Part shown: in pieces, positions 46,840 through 58,004 of the stretch | How positions within the stretch are numbered: position 1 is the first letter of the stretch | How the letters are laid out: each line of letters starts with the position of its first letter | DNA from: Myxococcales bacterium | GTDB lineage: Bacteria > Myxococcota_A > Polyangia > Nannocystales > Nannocystaceae | Length of the DNA stretch: 64,000 nucleotides | Reading direction: 5' to 3' | Assembly (NCBI GenBank): GCA_020633315.1 | Contig: JACKDV010000004.1 | Coordinates: 496,001 to 560,000, forward strand | Position numbers and translations under genes: made by a program | Notes under the pieces: generated by a model | Database searches by the model: none | Told to the model about the DNA's origin: nothing | What the model saw: the letters and a program-made list of their open reading frames with translations, nothing else

Positions 46840-49302
46840 ATGTCGGAGCGAGAGCGCGCGCGCGAGCGAGATCTGGTGCTGGCCCCCAACGAGTACGCGT
46901 TCATCGCGGACGAGACCAAGGGCAACATCAACGCGTACATCGGGCCCTACAAGTCGAGCCTGGCCAACACCGACCAGCCGGTGGTCTTCGACATCGAGAG
47001 CAAGCGCTTCTCGAGGTGCTCGCTCGAGGAGGCCATCCTCCCCTTCGCGGTCGCCCCCGTGGGCTGGTACCTGGTGCTCAAGAACCCCACCGACGACGGC
47101 GAGCACCCCAAGACCGGCGCGATCAACAACCTGGTGGAGCTCGAGGTGGGGCGCAAGGTGAACCTGCCCGGTCCCGTCGCCTTCGCCCTGTGGCCGGGGC
47201 AGATGGTGCGGGTGATCCAGGGGCACCACCTGCGCAGCAACCAGTACCTGGTGGTCCGCGTCTACGACGAGGAGGCGGCCAAGGCCAACTGGAAGAACGC
47301 GGTCATCAAGCCCCAGACCCCCGACGAGGACGCGCCGGCCGAGGTCCCCGAGCTCACCCCCGACCTCACCATGGGCAAGCTGCTGGTGATCAAGGGCACC
47401 GAGGTCTCCTTCTACATCCCGCCCACCGGGGTCGAGGTGGTGGCCGACGTGGGCGGCGAGTACGTGCGCGACGCGGTCACCCTCGAGCGCCTCGAGTACT
47501 GCATCCTGCTCGACGAGAGCGGCAACAAGAGCTACCTGCAGGGGCCGGCCGTGGTGTTCCCGCGGCCCACCGAGGTGTTCGTGCAGCGGGGCTCTGCCCG
47601 CAAGTTCCGGGCGATCGAGCTCAGCGAGAACAGCGGCATCTACCTCAAGGTCATCGCCCCCTACCGCGACGCGCTCGGCCACGGGCACGAGGTGGGCGAC
47701 GAGCTGTTCATCACCGGCAAGGACCAGATGATCTACTTCCCGCGGCCCGAGCACGCCGCGATCAAGTACGGCGCGCAGGCCATCCACTACGCGGTGGCGA
47801 TCCCGGCCGGCGAGGCTCGCTACGTGCTCGACCGCAACACCGGGCGCATCCGCCTCGAGCGCGGGCCGTGCATCTTCCTGCCCGACCCGCGCAAGGAGGT
47901 GATCGTGCGGCGGGTGCTCGACCGCCGGCAGGTGGAGCTGTGGTTCCCCGGCAACGCCAGCGCGCTGGCCCACAACGAGCACCTCGCCCGCTCGGGCGAG
48001 GGCAGCGGCGCCCCCGTGCCCGCCCAGCGCCGCGAGGCGACCGAGGAGGCCCCGGCCGCCGACGCCTCCTTCGGGGGCAACGACTTCCAGCGCGCGCAGA
48101 GCTTCACCCCGCCGCGCACCATCGTGCTCGACACCCGCTACGACGGCGCGGTCGCGATCTCGGTGTGGACCGGCTACGCGGTGCAGATCGTGAGCAAGAC
48201 CGGCGAGCGCAAGGTGATCGTGGGCCCGGCCACCTACCTGCTCGAGTACGACGAGGTGCTGCAGGCCATGGACCTCAGCACCGGCACCCCCAAGACCGAC
48301 GAGGTGGTCGACCGCACCGTGTACCTGCGGGTGCTCTACAACAAGGTCAGCGACGAGGTGGAGGCCGAGACCCGCGACCTGGTGCAGGTGCGGGTGCGGC
48401 TGTCGTACCGGGTCAACTTCGAGGGCGACCCCCAGCGCTGGTTCAACGTGGAGAACTACGTCAAGTTCCTCACCGAGCACCTGCGCTCGCTGCTGCGCGG
48501 GGCGATCAAGCAGCACTCGGTGCAGGACTTCTACCCGCGCGCGGTGGCCTTCGTGCGCGACGTGGTGCTCGGCGCCCAGGGCGAGGACGGCAGCCGCCCC
48601 GGCCGGCGCTTCGACGAGAACGGCATGCGCATCTACGACGTGGAGGTGCTCGGGGTCGAGATCGGCGACGAGGGCATCGAGACCCTGCTGGTGGGGGCGC
48701 AGCACGCCGTGGTCGAGCAGACCCTCACCCTCGACGGCGAGCGCCGGCGGCTCGAGCTCACCCGCGAGCGCGAGCGCATCGAGCAGGAGGTGCAGACGAT
48801 CCAGGCCGGCACCCAGCAGCAGCGCCTGCGGCTGCAGCGGGCCGAGGTCGAGGCCGCCTTCGAGCTCGAGCGGGCCAAGATCCACACCGAGGCCGAGGGC
48901 CGCAAGGCGCGGCTCGATTCCCAGCTCGCCGATCAGGAGTCGCTCGATGCCGTGCACGCGGCCGGCCTCGCGCGGCGGCGCAGCACCAGCGAGCTCGAGC
49001 TCGAGCTGAGCGACAAGCAGCTCCTGCAGCGCCTGCGCGAGCTGCAGGGCGAGGTCAACGCGGTGGTCGACAAGGCCAAGGCGGTCTCGCCCGATCTCAT
49101 CGCGGCGCTGCAGGCCTTCGGCGACAAGGCGCTGGCCGAGAAGATGGCGCAGAGCATGGCCCCGCTGGCGATCCTGGGGGGGCAGAGCGTGTCCGAGGTG
49201 CTGGCGCGGCTGCTGCGGGGCACCAAGCTGGCGCGGGTGCTCGAGGTGGCCGGCCGCGAGCCCACGTCGGCCGACGAGGGCGACGAGAGCGGGAGCGACT
49301 GA
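46840..49302 (+). CDS. mvp: Bacterial major vault protein (MVP) homologue
   Basis: 820 residues (human MVP 893); ATG 46840 preceded by AAAGGAAG seven bases upstream. N-terminal ~375 residues are MVP-type ~55-residue repeats: LVLAPNEYAFIADETKGNINAYIGP, LSENSGIYLKVIAPYRDALG (human LSEQQGLLLRALQPL) and HEVGDELFITGK. A Pro/Ala/Glu linker (~377-423) precedes VSKTGERKVIVGPATYLLEYDEVLQAMDLSTGTPK, split here (human ARVVFGPELVSLGPEEQF...LSAGRPK). The shoulder (~492-613) has EVEAETRDLVQVRVRLSYRVNFE, HLRSLLRGAIKQHS and VQDFYPRAVAFVRDVVLG (human FDDFHKNSARIIRTAVFG). A long charged coiled-coil cap helix (~614-760) follows. Eukaryotic MVP assembles hollow vault particles. No VPARP/TEP1-like genes adjoin it. 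Confidence 0.9.
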   Translation: MSERERARERDLVLAPNEYAFIADETKGNINAYIGPYKSSLANTDQPVVFDIESKRFSRCSLEEAILPFAVAPVGWYLVLKNPTDDGEHPKTGAINNLVELEVGRKVNLPGPVAFALWPGQMVRVIQGHHLRSNQYLVVRVYDEEAAKANWKNAVIKPQTPDEDAPAEVPELTPDLTMGKLLVIKGTEVSFYIPPTGVEVVADVGGEYVRDAVTLERLEYCILLDESGNKSYLQGPAVVFPRPTEVFVQRGSARKFRAIELSENSGIYLKVIAPYRDALGHGHEVGDELFITGKDQMIYFPRPEHAAIKYGAQAIHYAVAIPAGEARYVLDRNTGRIRLERGPCIFLPDPRKEVIVRRVLDRRQVELWFPGNASALAHNEHLARSGEGSGAPVPAQRREATEEAPAADASFGGNDFQRAQSFTPPRTIVLDTRYDGAVAISVWTGYAVQIVSKTGERKVIVGPATYLLEYDEVLQAMDLSTGTPKTDEVVDRTVYLRVLYNKVSDEVEAETRDLVQVRVRLSYRVNFEGDPQRWFNVENYVKFLTEHLRSLLRGAIKQHSVQDFYPRAVAFVRDVVLGAQGEDGSRPGRRFDENGMRIYDVEVLGVEIGDEGIETLLVGAQHAVVEQTLTLDGERRRLELTRERERIEQEVQTIQAGTQQQRLRLQRAEVEAAFELERAKIHTEAEGRKARLDSQLADQESLDAVHAAGLARRRSTSELELELSDKQLLQRLRELQGEVNAVVDKAKAVSPDLIAALQAFGDKALAEKMAQSMAPLAILGGQSVSEVLARLLRGTKLARVLEVAGREPTSADEGDESGSD

Positions 49303-49347
49303 GCCCGCTCGGCCGGGCCGCGGCGAGCCAGCCGCCCCGGCCAGCGG

Positions 49348-51330
49348 CTACGACGGCCCGTCGCCCGCGAGCAGGCGATCGAGGCTGTGCCGGGTGATCG
49401 GGTGGTAGCCCGCGCGCGCCTGGGCGTAGATCCGCTCGGCGTCGGCCCGACGATCCGCGCTCAGCAGCGCCTCGTACAAGGGCAGCAGGAACTTGCGGCG
49501 CCCCACCGTGTGCAGGAACTGCTCGAGGCGCTCGTCCACCGCCCGGTAGTCCCGCAGCACGCCCAGCTCGAGCCACTGCGCGAGGATCTCGTAGTTGCTC
49601 GAGGCGGTCAGCGAGTAGGCGGCGTCGAGCTCGGCGAGCGAGGCCGCGGGCAGCTCGGCGGGCAGCCCCCGCAGGAAGTGCAGCCACTGGTGCGGCGTCC
49701 AGCCCTCGGTGGGCAGGGCCCGGGCGCCGGTCTTGCCCGCGCCGAAGGCCGCGAGCGCCTCGTCCACCTTCGCGAACGCATCCGAGCTCGGCGCGGGGGC
49801 CCCCGGCGGCACGCCCTCGCCGTGGATCCACGCGTCGGGGCGCGCGGGTCGAGCTCCGGGCCGGGGCTCGGCCACCGACACCAGCTCGCGCTCGAGGAAC
49901 CCCTCGAACTCCTCGCTGTCCACGCTGGTGAACGCATGCTCGTCGAACCACCGGCGGATGAAGGGATCGAAGGCGTCGCGCCCGTAGCCCTCCTCGAGCT
50001 CGCGCAGGAACAGCGCCCCCTTCTCGTAGGCCACGTCCGACATGCCGTCGTCGGGATCGCGGCCCCGCAGGTCGACCGACAGCCGCGAGTCGCCGGGCTC
50101 GTGGAGCCGGGCCAGCTCGTCCTCGAGATCCTGCCGCCCGAGCATCGCCTCCATCCGCGCCCGCCCCTCGCCGTACAGCGCCTCCACGATGCGCCGCTCG
50201 ATGTAGACGGTGAAGCCCTCGTTGAGCCACAGGTCGTCCCAGGTCGCGTTGGTCACCAGGTTGCCCGACCACGAGTGCGCCAGCTCGTGGGCCACCAGCG
50301 AGATCAGCGAGCGATCGCCCGCGAGGATCGTGGGGGTGGCGAAGGTCAGCCGCGGGTTCTCCATGCCCCCGAAGGGGAAGGCGGGCGGCAGCACCAGCAC
50401 GTCGTAGCGCTCCCAGCGGTAGGGCCCGTACAGTGACTCGGCCACCGCCATCATGCGCTCCACGTCGGCGAGCTCGGCCGCGGCGCGGGCCCGCACCGAG
50501 GGCTCGGCCCACACCCCGCTGCGATCGCCCAGCGCCTCGAACTCCACCCGCCCCACCGCCAGCGCGATGAGGTAGGCGGGGATCGGCTGCGGCATCACGA
50601 AGCGGTGCTCACCCGCGGGGTGATCGGCGCGGTCCTCCGAGCGCGCCGACATCAGGGCCACGCGGTCCTTCGACGCCTCGGTCTGGGGCACGCGCACCAC
50701 CGCGTCGTAGGTGACCCGCACCCCCGGCGAGTCCTGGCACGGGATCCACGAGCGCGCGTGGATGGCCTGGCTCTGACTGTAGAGGAAGGGGTCGGTGCCG
50801 TCGGCGGTCTGCCGGGGCCCCAGCCACTGCAGGCCCGTGGCCTCGGGCCCGGTGCGATAGTGGATGCGAGCCAGGTCCGCGTCCGGCGGCAGCGTGACCG
50901 ACAGGGCCTGGCCGAGCACCGCATCGGGCTCGCCCACGGCCCACGCCGCCTCGCTCCACGCCACGTCCTGCACCTCGGCCAGCCGCGGGACCTCGCCCTC
51001 GGCGACCGCCCCGGGCAGTCGGCCCGCCTCCACCCGCTCGATCTCCAGGTCGCGGGTGTCGAGCACGAGCGGTGCCTCGCGATCCCGTCGCTCCACCCAC
51101 AAGGTGGCAGAACCTGCGAGTCGTCGCTCCTCGAACGACACCGTCCAGCTCAGGCCGATGTGCCGCACGCGGATCTCCTCCGGCCGCGCATACGAGTGGG
51201 GATCGCTCCCGACCTCGGCGCTCGAGAGACTCGAGGTGGGATTGGTGGGATCGAGTGCGCTCATCGATGCGGGTCGACATGCCACCAAGAGCCCACCGGC
51301 CACCACTGCGCCCCACCTGAAAAACTTCAT
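49348..51330 (-). CDS. M1-family metallopeptidase (aminopeptidase N-like) lipoprotein
   Basis: 660 residues from ATG 51330. Signal GAVVAGGLLVAC with a lipobox, so membrane-tethered. M1 features: FPFGGMENPRL (GxMEN substrate motif) near residue 330, catalytic HELAHSW followed 18 residues on by the zinc Glu in NEGFTVYIE, and YGRDAFDPFIRRWFDEHAF of the C-terminal domain. Leukotriene-A4-hydrolase-like length and C-terminal helical domain. Cleaves N-terminal residues from peptides. Its 3' end faces the vault-protein stop, 45 bases apart. The start is divergent from the lipoprotein at 51643 across an A+T-rich 312-base gap. Confidence 0.93.
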   Translation of the reverse strand: MKFFRWGAVVAGGLLVACRPASMSALDPTNPTSSLSSAEVGSDPHSYARPEEIRVRHIGLSWTVSFEERRLAGSATLWVERRDREAPLVLDTRDLEIERVEAGRLPGAVAEGEVPRLAEVQDVAWSEAAWAVGEPDAVLGQALSVTLPPDADLARIHYRTGPEATGLQWLGPRQTADGTDPFLYSQSQAIHARSWIPCQDSPGVRVTYDAVVRVPQTEASKDRVALMSARSEDRADHPAGEHRFVMPQPIPAYLIALAVGRVEFEALGDRSGVWAEPSVRARAAAELADVERMMAVAESLYGPYRWERYDVLVLPPAFPFGGMENPRLTFATPTILAGDRSLISLVAHELAHSWSGNLVTNATWDDLWLNEGFTVYIERRIVEALYGEGRARMEAMLGRQDLEDELARLHEPGDSRLSVDLRGRDPDDGMSDVAYEKGALFLRELEEGYGRDAFDPFIRRWFDEHAFTSVDSEEFEGFLERELVSVAEPRPGARPARPDAWIHGEGVPPGAPAPSSDAFAKVDEALAAFGAGKTGARALPTEGWTPHQWLHFLRGLPAELPAASLAELDAAYSLTASSNYEILAQWLELGVLRDYRAVDERLEQFLHTVGRRKFLLPLYEALLSADRRADAERIYAQARAGYHPITRHSLDRLLAGDGPS

Positions 51331-51642
51331 GGATAACAGGCCCCTACCGGACCTCATCCACCCAGGTCAACCGACGTTCCAAGACATGTGAGAGACAGTG
51401 GGGTTGTACGCCCCCACTTCAGTACGTCAGATACAGTTAGTAATACTATCTTTTGATTCCCAACCCGGGACGGGGGAGATCTCGGCAGTCGCGTCGAATG
51501 CTCACTCTCTGCCACGAATTTGCTACCAACGCGAAATTTCGAGCAAGTGGGGACACACTTTTTTTCTCCGTGGGTCCAATTTTCACTTGCCTCCAAAAAC
51601 GTAATCCGGCTTAATGCCAACAGTCGAAGCGAGCTGCCCGTC
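51331..51642. promoter_or_regulatory. A+T-rich divergent intergenic region
   Basis: 312 bases between the M1 peptidase gene and the lipoprotein gene, with notably lower G+C than any flank. Contains AGTTAGTAATACTATC around 51436, a perfect palindrome CGAAATTTCG at 51532-51541, and a T-run (51561-51567). It probably houses both promoters, but I could not assign boxes. The short ORF starting at 51520 is only the extended frame of the lipoprotein gene and has no support. Confidence 0.5.
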
Positions 51643-52416
51643 ATGACCGCCCTCATCCGCACCTTCGCCGCTGCCGCCGCCCTCTCCTCCACCGCCCTGT
51701 TCGGCACCGGCTGCGACTTGCTCGACGCCTTCCAGGAGGAGGGCACCACTCTCGTGCAGCTGATGGTCACCCACAACGCGACCCCCGAGGATGGGCGCTT
51801 CCCCGACCTCGCGGACGGCGATCTGCGGACCTTCGACACCGACGAGGGCTGGACCGTCTACCTGCAGGCCGGCTTCGTGACCACCACCGGCGCCAGCATC
51901 GAGGAGTGCAGCGGCGCCGCGCTCGACTTCGACAGCCACTGGGGATCGCTCCCCGAGAGCATCGGCGCCACCGACCTCGACCTGCAGTCCTTCGGGGCGG
52001 TCGACGTCGAGGCCGGCTCGTACTGCACGATGACCGTCGAGTACGGCCCCTTCGTCCCCTCGGGCGACATCTCCCGGGCGATGGACATGGGTGAGGATCG
52101 CGAGAACGTCGAGGGCTCCACCTTCTACTTCCGCGGCGTGGCCCAGAAGGGCGAGCTCTCCGTCGACTTCGAGTTCTCCAGCAGCGACCCCATCGTGGTC
52201 GACGTGGACCTCTCCAAGGTGATGAACGGCGGGCCCCTGGTGGTCGACGCCAAGGAGTCCTTCCCCATCGACCTGACCCTCTCGAAGACCTACGACCGCT
52301 TCTTCGACGGCATCGACTTCGAGGGGACCACCAGCGAGGATCTGGCCGCCAACGTCAGCGCGATGCTCGAGCTCGAGACCCGCGCCAGCTACGGCACCCG
52401 CGTCGCCGCCAACTAG
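51643..52416 (+). CDS. Putative lipoprotein, unknown function
   Basis: 257 residues from ATG 51643; an ATG at 51520 in the same frame lies in the A+T-rich intergenic region and precedes the signal by 41 residues, so it is unlikely. Signal RTFAAAAALSSTALFGTGC with lipobox GTGC. The mature part is acidic and beta-like (TVYLQAGFVTTTGASIEE, GSYCTMTVEYGPFVPSGDI, FSSSDPIVVDVDLSKVMNGG) with two Cys. It resembles small myxobacterial lipoproteins with an Ig-like fold, but I do not recognise the family. Confidence 0.7.
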   Translation: MTALIRTFAAAAALSSTALFGTGCDLLDAFQEEGTTLVQLMVTHNATPEDGRFPDLADGDLRTFDTDEGWTVYLQAGFVTTTGASIEECSGAALDFDSHWGSLPESIGATDLDLQSFGAVDVEAGSYCTMTVEYGPFVPSGDISRAMDMGEDRENVEGSTFYFRGVAQKGELSVDFEFSSSDPIVVDVDLSKVMNGGPLVVDAKESFPIDLTLSKTYDRFFDGIDFEGTTSEDLAANVSAMLELETRASYGTRVAAN

Positions 52417-52493
52417 GCCCCCATAGAGGCCCCTCGCTCCGAAGCCCCGCCCTGGGATGTTCCCGGGAGCGGGGCTTCCGTACACTGGGCCCG

Positions 52494-54149
52494 GTGCCCA
52501 ACTGCGCCCACTGCGGGGCCAAGATCGCGAGAGGGGCTCGCCAGTGCCCGACCTGCGGGGTCACGCTCAGCGGGCGCGACCAGGCCACGCTCCCCGGTCC
52601 CGGCCATGCCGCGGCTCCCCCCGCCACCGACGCGATGATCGGGCGCTCGATCATCGGGCAGTTCGTGGTGCGCTCCAAGCTGGGCATGGGCGGGATGGGA
52701 GCGGTCTACCTCGCCGACCAGCCCACGGTGGGGCGCACCGCGGTGATCAAGGTGATCCACCCCTGGCTGAGCAAGGACCCGGAGATCGCCGAGCGCTTCG
52801 CGGTGGAGGCCCGGGCCGCCGCCCGCCTGCAGAACCCCCACATCGTCGCGATCTACAACTACGGCAAGCTCCCCGACGGCACCCTGTTCCTGGCGATGGA
52901 GCACATCCGCGGCTCCACCCTCGCCGAGACCCTCCAGGCCCACGGGCGCATCGAGCCCTCGCGCGCGGTCAACATCGCCACCCAGTGCTGCGAGGCGCTG
53001 GCCGAGGCGCACCGCCGCGGCGTGGTGCACCGCGACGTCAAGCCCTCCAACATCATGCTGCAGGCCCGCCACCAGGGACCGGGCTTCGTGAAGATGCTCG
53101 ACTTCGGCGTGGCCACCATCGACGAGCGCGAGCCCAGCCCCGGCCGCAAGCCCGGCACGCCCTGCTACATGTCCCCCGAGCAGCTCGCGGGCGAGGCCGT
53201 CGACGGCCGCAGCGACCTCTACTCGCTGGCCGTGGTGATCTACGAGATGATCGTGGGCCAGCCGCCCTTCCTCGCGCCCAGCCCCGACGACTACGCCCGG
53301 CTGCACCGCGAGGTCCCGCCCCCGGCCCCCAGCGCCCTGGCCCCCGAGGTCGCCATCCCGCCCGCGCTCGAGGCCTGCCTCATGCGCGCGCTGGCCAAGC
53401 AGCCCCACGCCCGCCCGCAGACCGCCGAGCGCTTCGCCGAGGAGCTGTGGAACTCGATCATGGGCAACGCCAGCTCGCTGCAGCCGGCGGTGGACTTCTC
53501 GCTGCCGCGGCCGCGCCCCCGCCGGACGCGACCATGGCTGGGCCCGGTCATGCTGCTGGCCGCGGCGGGGCTCGGCCTGAGCGCCTACCTCGTGCTGCGC
53601 AACGACGAGCACGGCGAGCGCCGCCCGGCCGCGGCCGGTGCCACGGCCTCCGCCACCAAGGCCGCCCCGCCCCGCGATCCCAACGCCCCCGATCCGCTGA
53701 AGGCCGTGCTCATGACCGACAGCGTGGTGGAGCTCGAGGCCGAGCTCGAGCGCGCCGCGGTGCTCAGCGGGCGCGATGCCAAGGCGCTCAACGTGGCGAT
53801 GACCAACTACCACCGGCGCGCCCGCGCGGTGCCGCCGGGCAAGGATCCCCAGGAGCACCGCCGGGCCGTGCTCGCCGAGCTCATCCTCGCGTGGATGCGC
53901 GACCCGGCCCCCACCCAGTCCACCGCGTCGATCGCCGAGCTCGAGGCCGTGTTCCTGCGCATGAACAGCCCGCTCGACGTCAAGGAGCGGCGCGACATGC
54001 TGCACGAGCTCAAGCTCCGCGAGGGCGCGGGCTCCGAGCTCATCCGGACCCGCCTGCTCGAGTGGATCGAGCAGCGGGGCCTCGACTACCAGACGGGCGA
54101 GCCCGGGGCCGAGCTGGTCCTCGAGGACGAGCCCGCCACATCCAACTGA
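52494..54149 (+). CDS. Zinc-ribbon Ser/Thr protein kinase with transmembrane segment
   Basis: 551 residues from GTG 52494. N-terminal zinc ribbon CAHCGAKIARGARQCPTCG (residues 4-22), then kinase domain ~50-320: LGMGGMGAVYLA, VIKVIHPWL, HRDVKPSNIML, DFGVATI, GTPCYMSPEQ, GRSDLYSLAVVIYEMIVGQPPF; all catalytic residues present. A transmembrane helix (VMLLAAAGLGLSAYLVL) at ~348-366 and an acidic helical C-terminal ~180 residues. Glycogen phosphorylase begins 13 bases downstream, implying co-expression and possible regulation of carbohydrate storage by the kinase. Zinc ribbon plus kinase is a frequent myxobacterial fusion. Confidence 0.93.
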   Translation: MPNCAHCGAKIARGARQCPTCGVTLSGRDQATLPGPGHAAAPPATDAMIGRSIIGQFVVRSKLGMGGMGAVYLADQPTVGRTAVIKVIHPWLSKDPEIAERFAVEARAAARLQNPHIVAIYNYGKLPDGTLFLAMEHIRGSTLAETLQAHGRIEPSRAVNIATQCCEALAEAHRRGVVHRDVKPSNIMLQARHQGPGFVKMLDFGVATIDEREPSPGRKPGTPCYMSPEQLAGEAVDGRSDLYSLAVVIYEMIVGQPPFLAPSPDDYARLHREVPPPAPSALAPEVAIPPALEACLMRALAKQPHARPQTAERFAEELWNSIMGNASSLQPAVDFSLPRPRPRRTRPWLGPVMLLAAAGLGLSAYLVLRNDEHGERRPAAAGATASATKAAPPRDPNAPDPLKAVLMTDSVVELEAELERAAVLSGRDAKALNVAMTNYHRRARAVPPGKDPQEHRRAVLAELILAWMRDPAPTQSTASIAELEAVFLRMNSPLDVKERRDMLHELKLREGAGSELIRTRLLEWIEQRGLDYQTGEPGAELVLEDEPATSN

Positions 54150-54162
54150 AGCCATCGATCCG

Positions 54163-56694
<2,532 letters not shown>

Positions 56695-56722
56695 GGCGGC
56701 CTCACGAAGCACGACTGCGCCC

Positions 56723-57187
56723 ATGACCGCGCCCATCCAGGTGCTCGTCTGCTACGTCCCGGGAGACGAGCCCTCGCTCGCGCGCCTCGAGGTGGAGCTC
56801 GAGGCCATCGGGCGCAGCCACCCGATCGAGGTCCGAGCCGTGCCCGCCCGAGCTCCGGCGCGGGCTCCATCGGAGCTCACGACCCCTGGGGGCGTCGACG
56901 TCCTGCTCGTGCTCGTGTCCCCCCGCCTCGCGATCGGCGACGAGCCCTCTGCCTCGCGGCTGCGGACCCTCGGCGAGCTCGCGGTCGGTCCCGGCCGGGT
57001 CGTGCCCATCCTCCTCGAGCCCACGCCCGCCTGGACCCGGCATCCCGAGCTGGGCACGCTCGCCGCCCTGCCCGACTTCGCCACCGCCATCACCGACTGG
57101 GTCGACGAGGACGGCGCATGGGCCAAGGTCGGGGCGGGGCTCCGGCGCCTGGTCGAGCACCTCGCCACGCAGCGCGACCTCCCGTGA
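56723..57187 (+). CDS. Small TIR-like domain protein (degenerate)
   Basis: 154 residues from ATG 56723, 28 bases after glgP. The fold order matches bacterial TIR domains: IQVLVCYVPGDEPSLARLEVELEAIG (strand A and helix A), VDVLLVLVSPRLAIGDEP (strand D loop), GRVVPILLEPTPAW (strand), LAALP...FATAITDWVDEDGAWAKVGAGLRRLVEHL (terminal helix), closely like the C-terminal WxxRDEAWxxVAxGLRRVV of bacterial TIRs. The Glu of the usual DYCxxxE catalytic region appears to be replaced (an Arg is at the aligned site), so NADase activity is doubtful. Could be a scaffold. No effector or defence gene adjoins. Confidence 0.65.
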   Translation: MTAPIQVLVCYVPGDEPSLARLEVELEAIGRSHPIEVRAVPARAPARAPSELTTPGGVDVLLVLVSPRLAIGDEPSASRLRTLGELAVGPGRVVPILLEPTPAWTRHPELGTLAALPDFATAITDWVDEDGAWAKVGAGLRRLVEHLATQRDLP

Positions 57188-57282
57188 GCTCGAATCGACC
57201 CCCGCTCGACCCGCCCGCGTGATCGAGCGCGTCGAGCTCACCGCCCGCAACGACGCGCTGGGCCAGACGGGCCGGGCCGTGC

Positions 57283-57960
57283 TCACCCCGTCCCGATCCT
57301 CGCCCGTACCTCCGACACCCAGGTGTCCAGCCCCGAGATCGTCGACTCCGCCAGCGCCGGGTCCTCGCTCATCGCCCCCACGATCTCGGCCAGTCGTCGG
57401 CGCCCCCGGTGGAGGTGGGTGTGCACGGTGGCGCGGGGCATGCCGAGCAGCTCGGCGATCTCGTTGCCCGACAGCTCCTCGAAGTAGCTCAGCTCCACCA
57501 CGATCTGCTGCACCATCGTCAGCCGTCGCAGCGCGTTGACGAGCAGCTTGGTCTGCTGGGCCCGGGCCACGATCGAGCTGGGGGAGCGCGGCAGCGACTG
57601 GGCCACGCACAGCTCCTCGAAGTCCAGCCGCTCGCGCTCCCGCTTGGCCAGCTTGCGGAAGTAGCCGCGCAGCTTGTTCATCGCCACCGCGAACAGGAAG
57701 GAGCGGAAGCTGCCGAGCATGGTGGCCCGGTCTCGCCCCACGCAGCAGCCGAGGAAGGTCTCCGAGACGAGGTCGGTGGCGTCCTCGGGGTCGCGCACCT
57801 TGTTGAGGAAGAAGCGCATCAGCAGCGCGAAGTAGCGATGGGCCAGCCGGGTCGCAGCCTCGTCGTCGCCCGCCTTCCAGGCGATCACCAGGTCCCAGTC
57901 GGAGACCTCGGCCTCCCTGCGAGATCCCCCTTCCCGCGCGCGGGTCGCTTCGATCACCAT
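57283..57960 (-). CDS. ECF-type sigma factor (kinase-linked)
   Basis: 225 residues from ATG 57960; a GGGAGG sequence five bases upstream is a strong ribosome binding site. Region 2: LLMRFFLNKVRDPEDATDLVSETFLGC, split here by typical helices; region 4: LTMVQQIVVELSYFEELSGNEIAELLGMPRATVHTHLHRGRRRL, a clear helix-turn-helix (split into two stretches in this quotation). Directly downstream (44 bases) of the kinase gene on the same strand, the same pairing seen at 36311-40221 but in opposite orientation, implying kinase control of its activity. Confidence 0.9.
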   Translation of the reverse strand: MVIEATRAREGGSRREAEVSDWDLVIAWKAGDDEAATRLAHRYFALLMRFFLNKVRDPEDATDLVSETFLGCCVGRDRATMLGSFRSFLFAVAMNKLRGYFRKLAKRERERLDFEELCVAQSLPRSPSSIVARAQQTKLLVNALRRLTMVQQIVVELSYFEELSGNEIAELLGMPRATVHTHLHRGRRRLAEIVGAMSEDPALAESTISGLDTWVSEVRARIGTG

Positions 57961-58004
57961 TCCGTCCTCCCGGCGGAGGGAGTCGTCACTCCGGCCCGAA
58001 TTGT

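Noticed and set aside
51520..51642. Extended N-terminus for the lipoprotein at 51643
   Set aside because: Lies in A+T-rich intergenic DNA, precedes the signal peptide and has no ribosome binding site.
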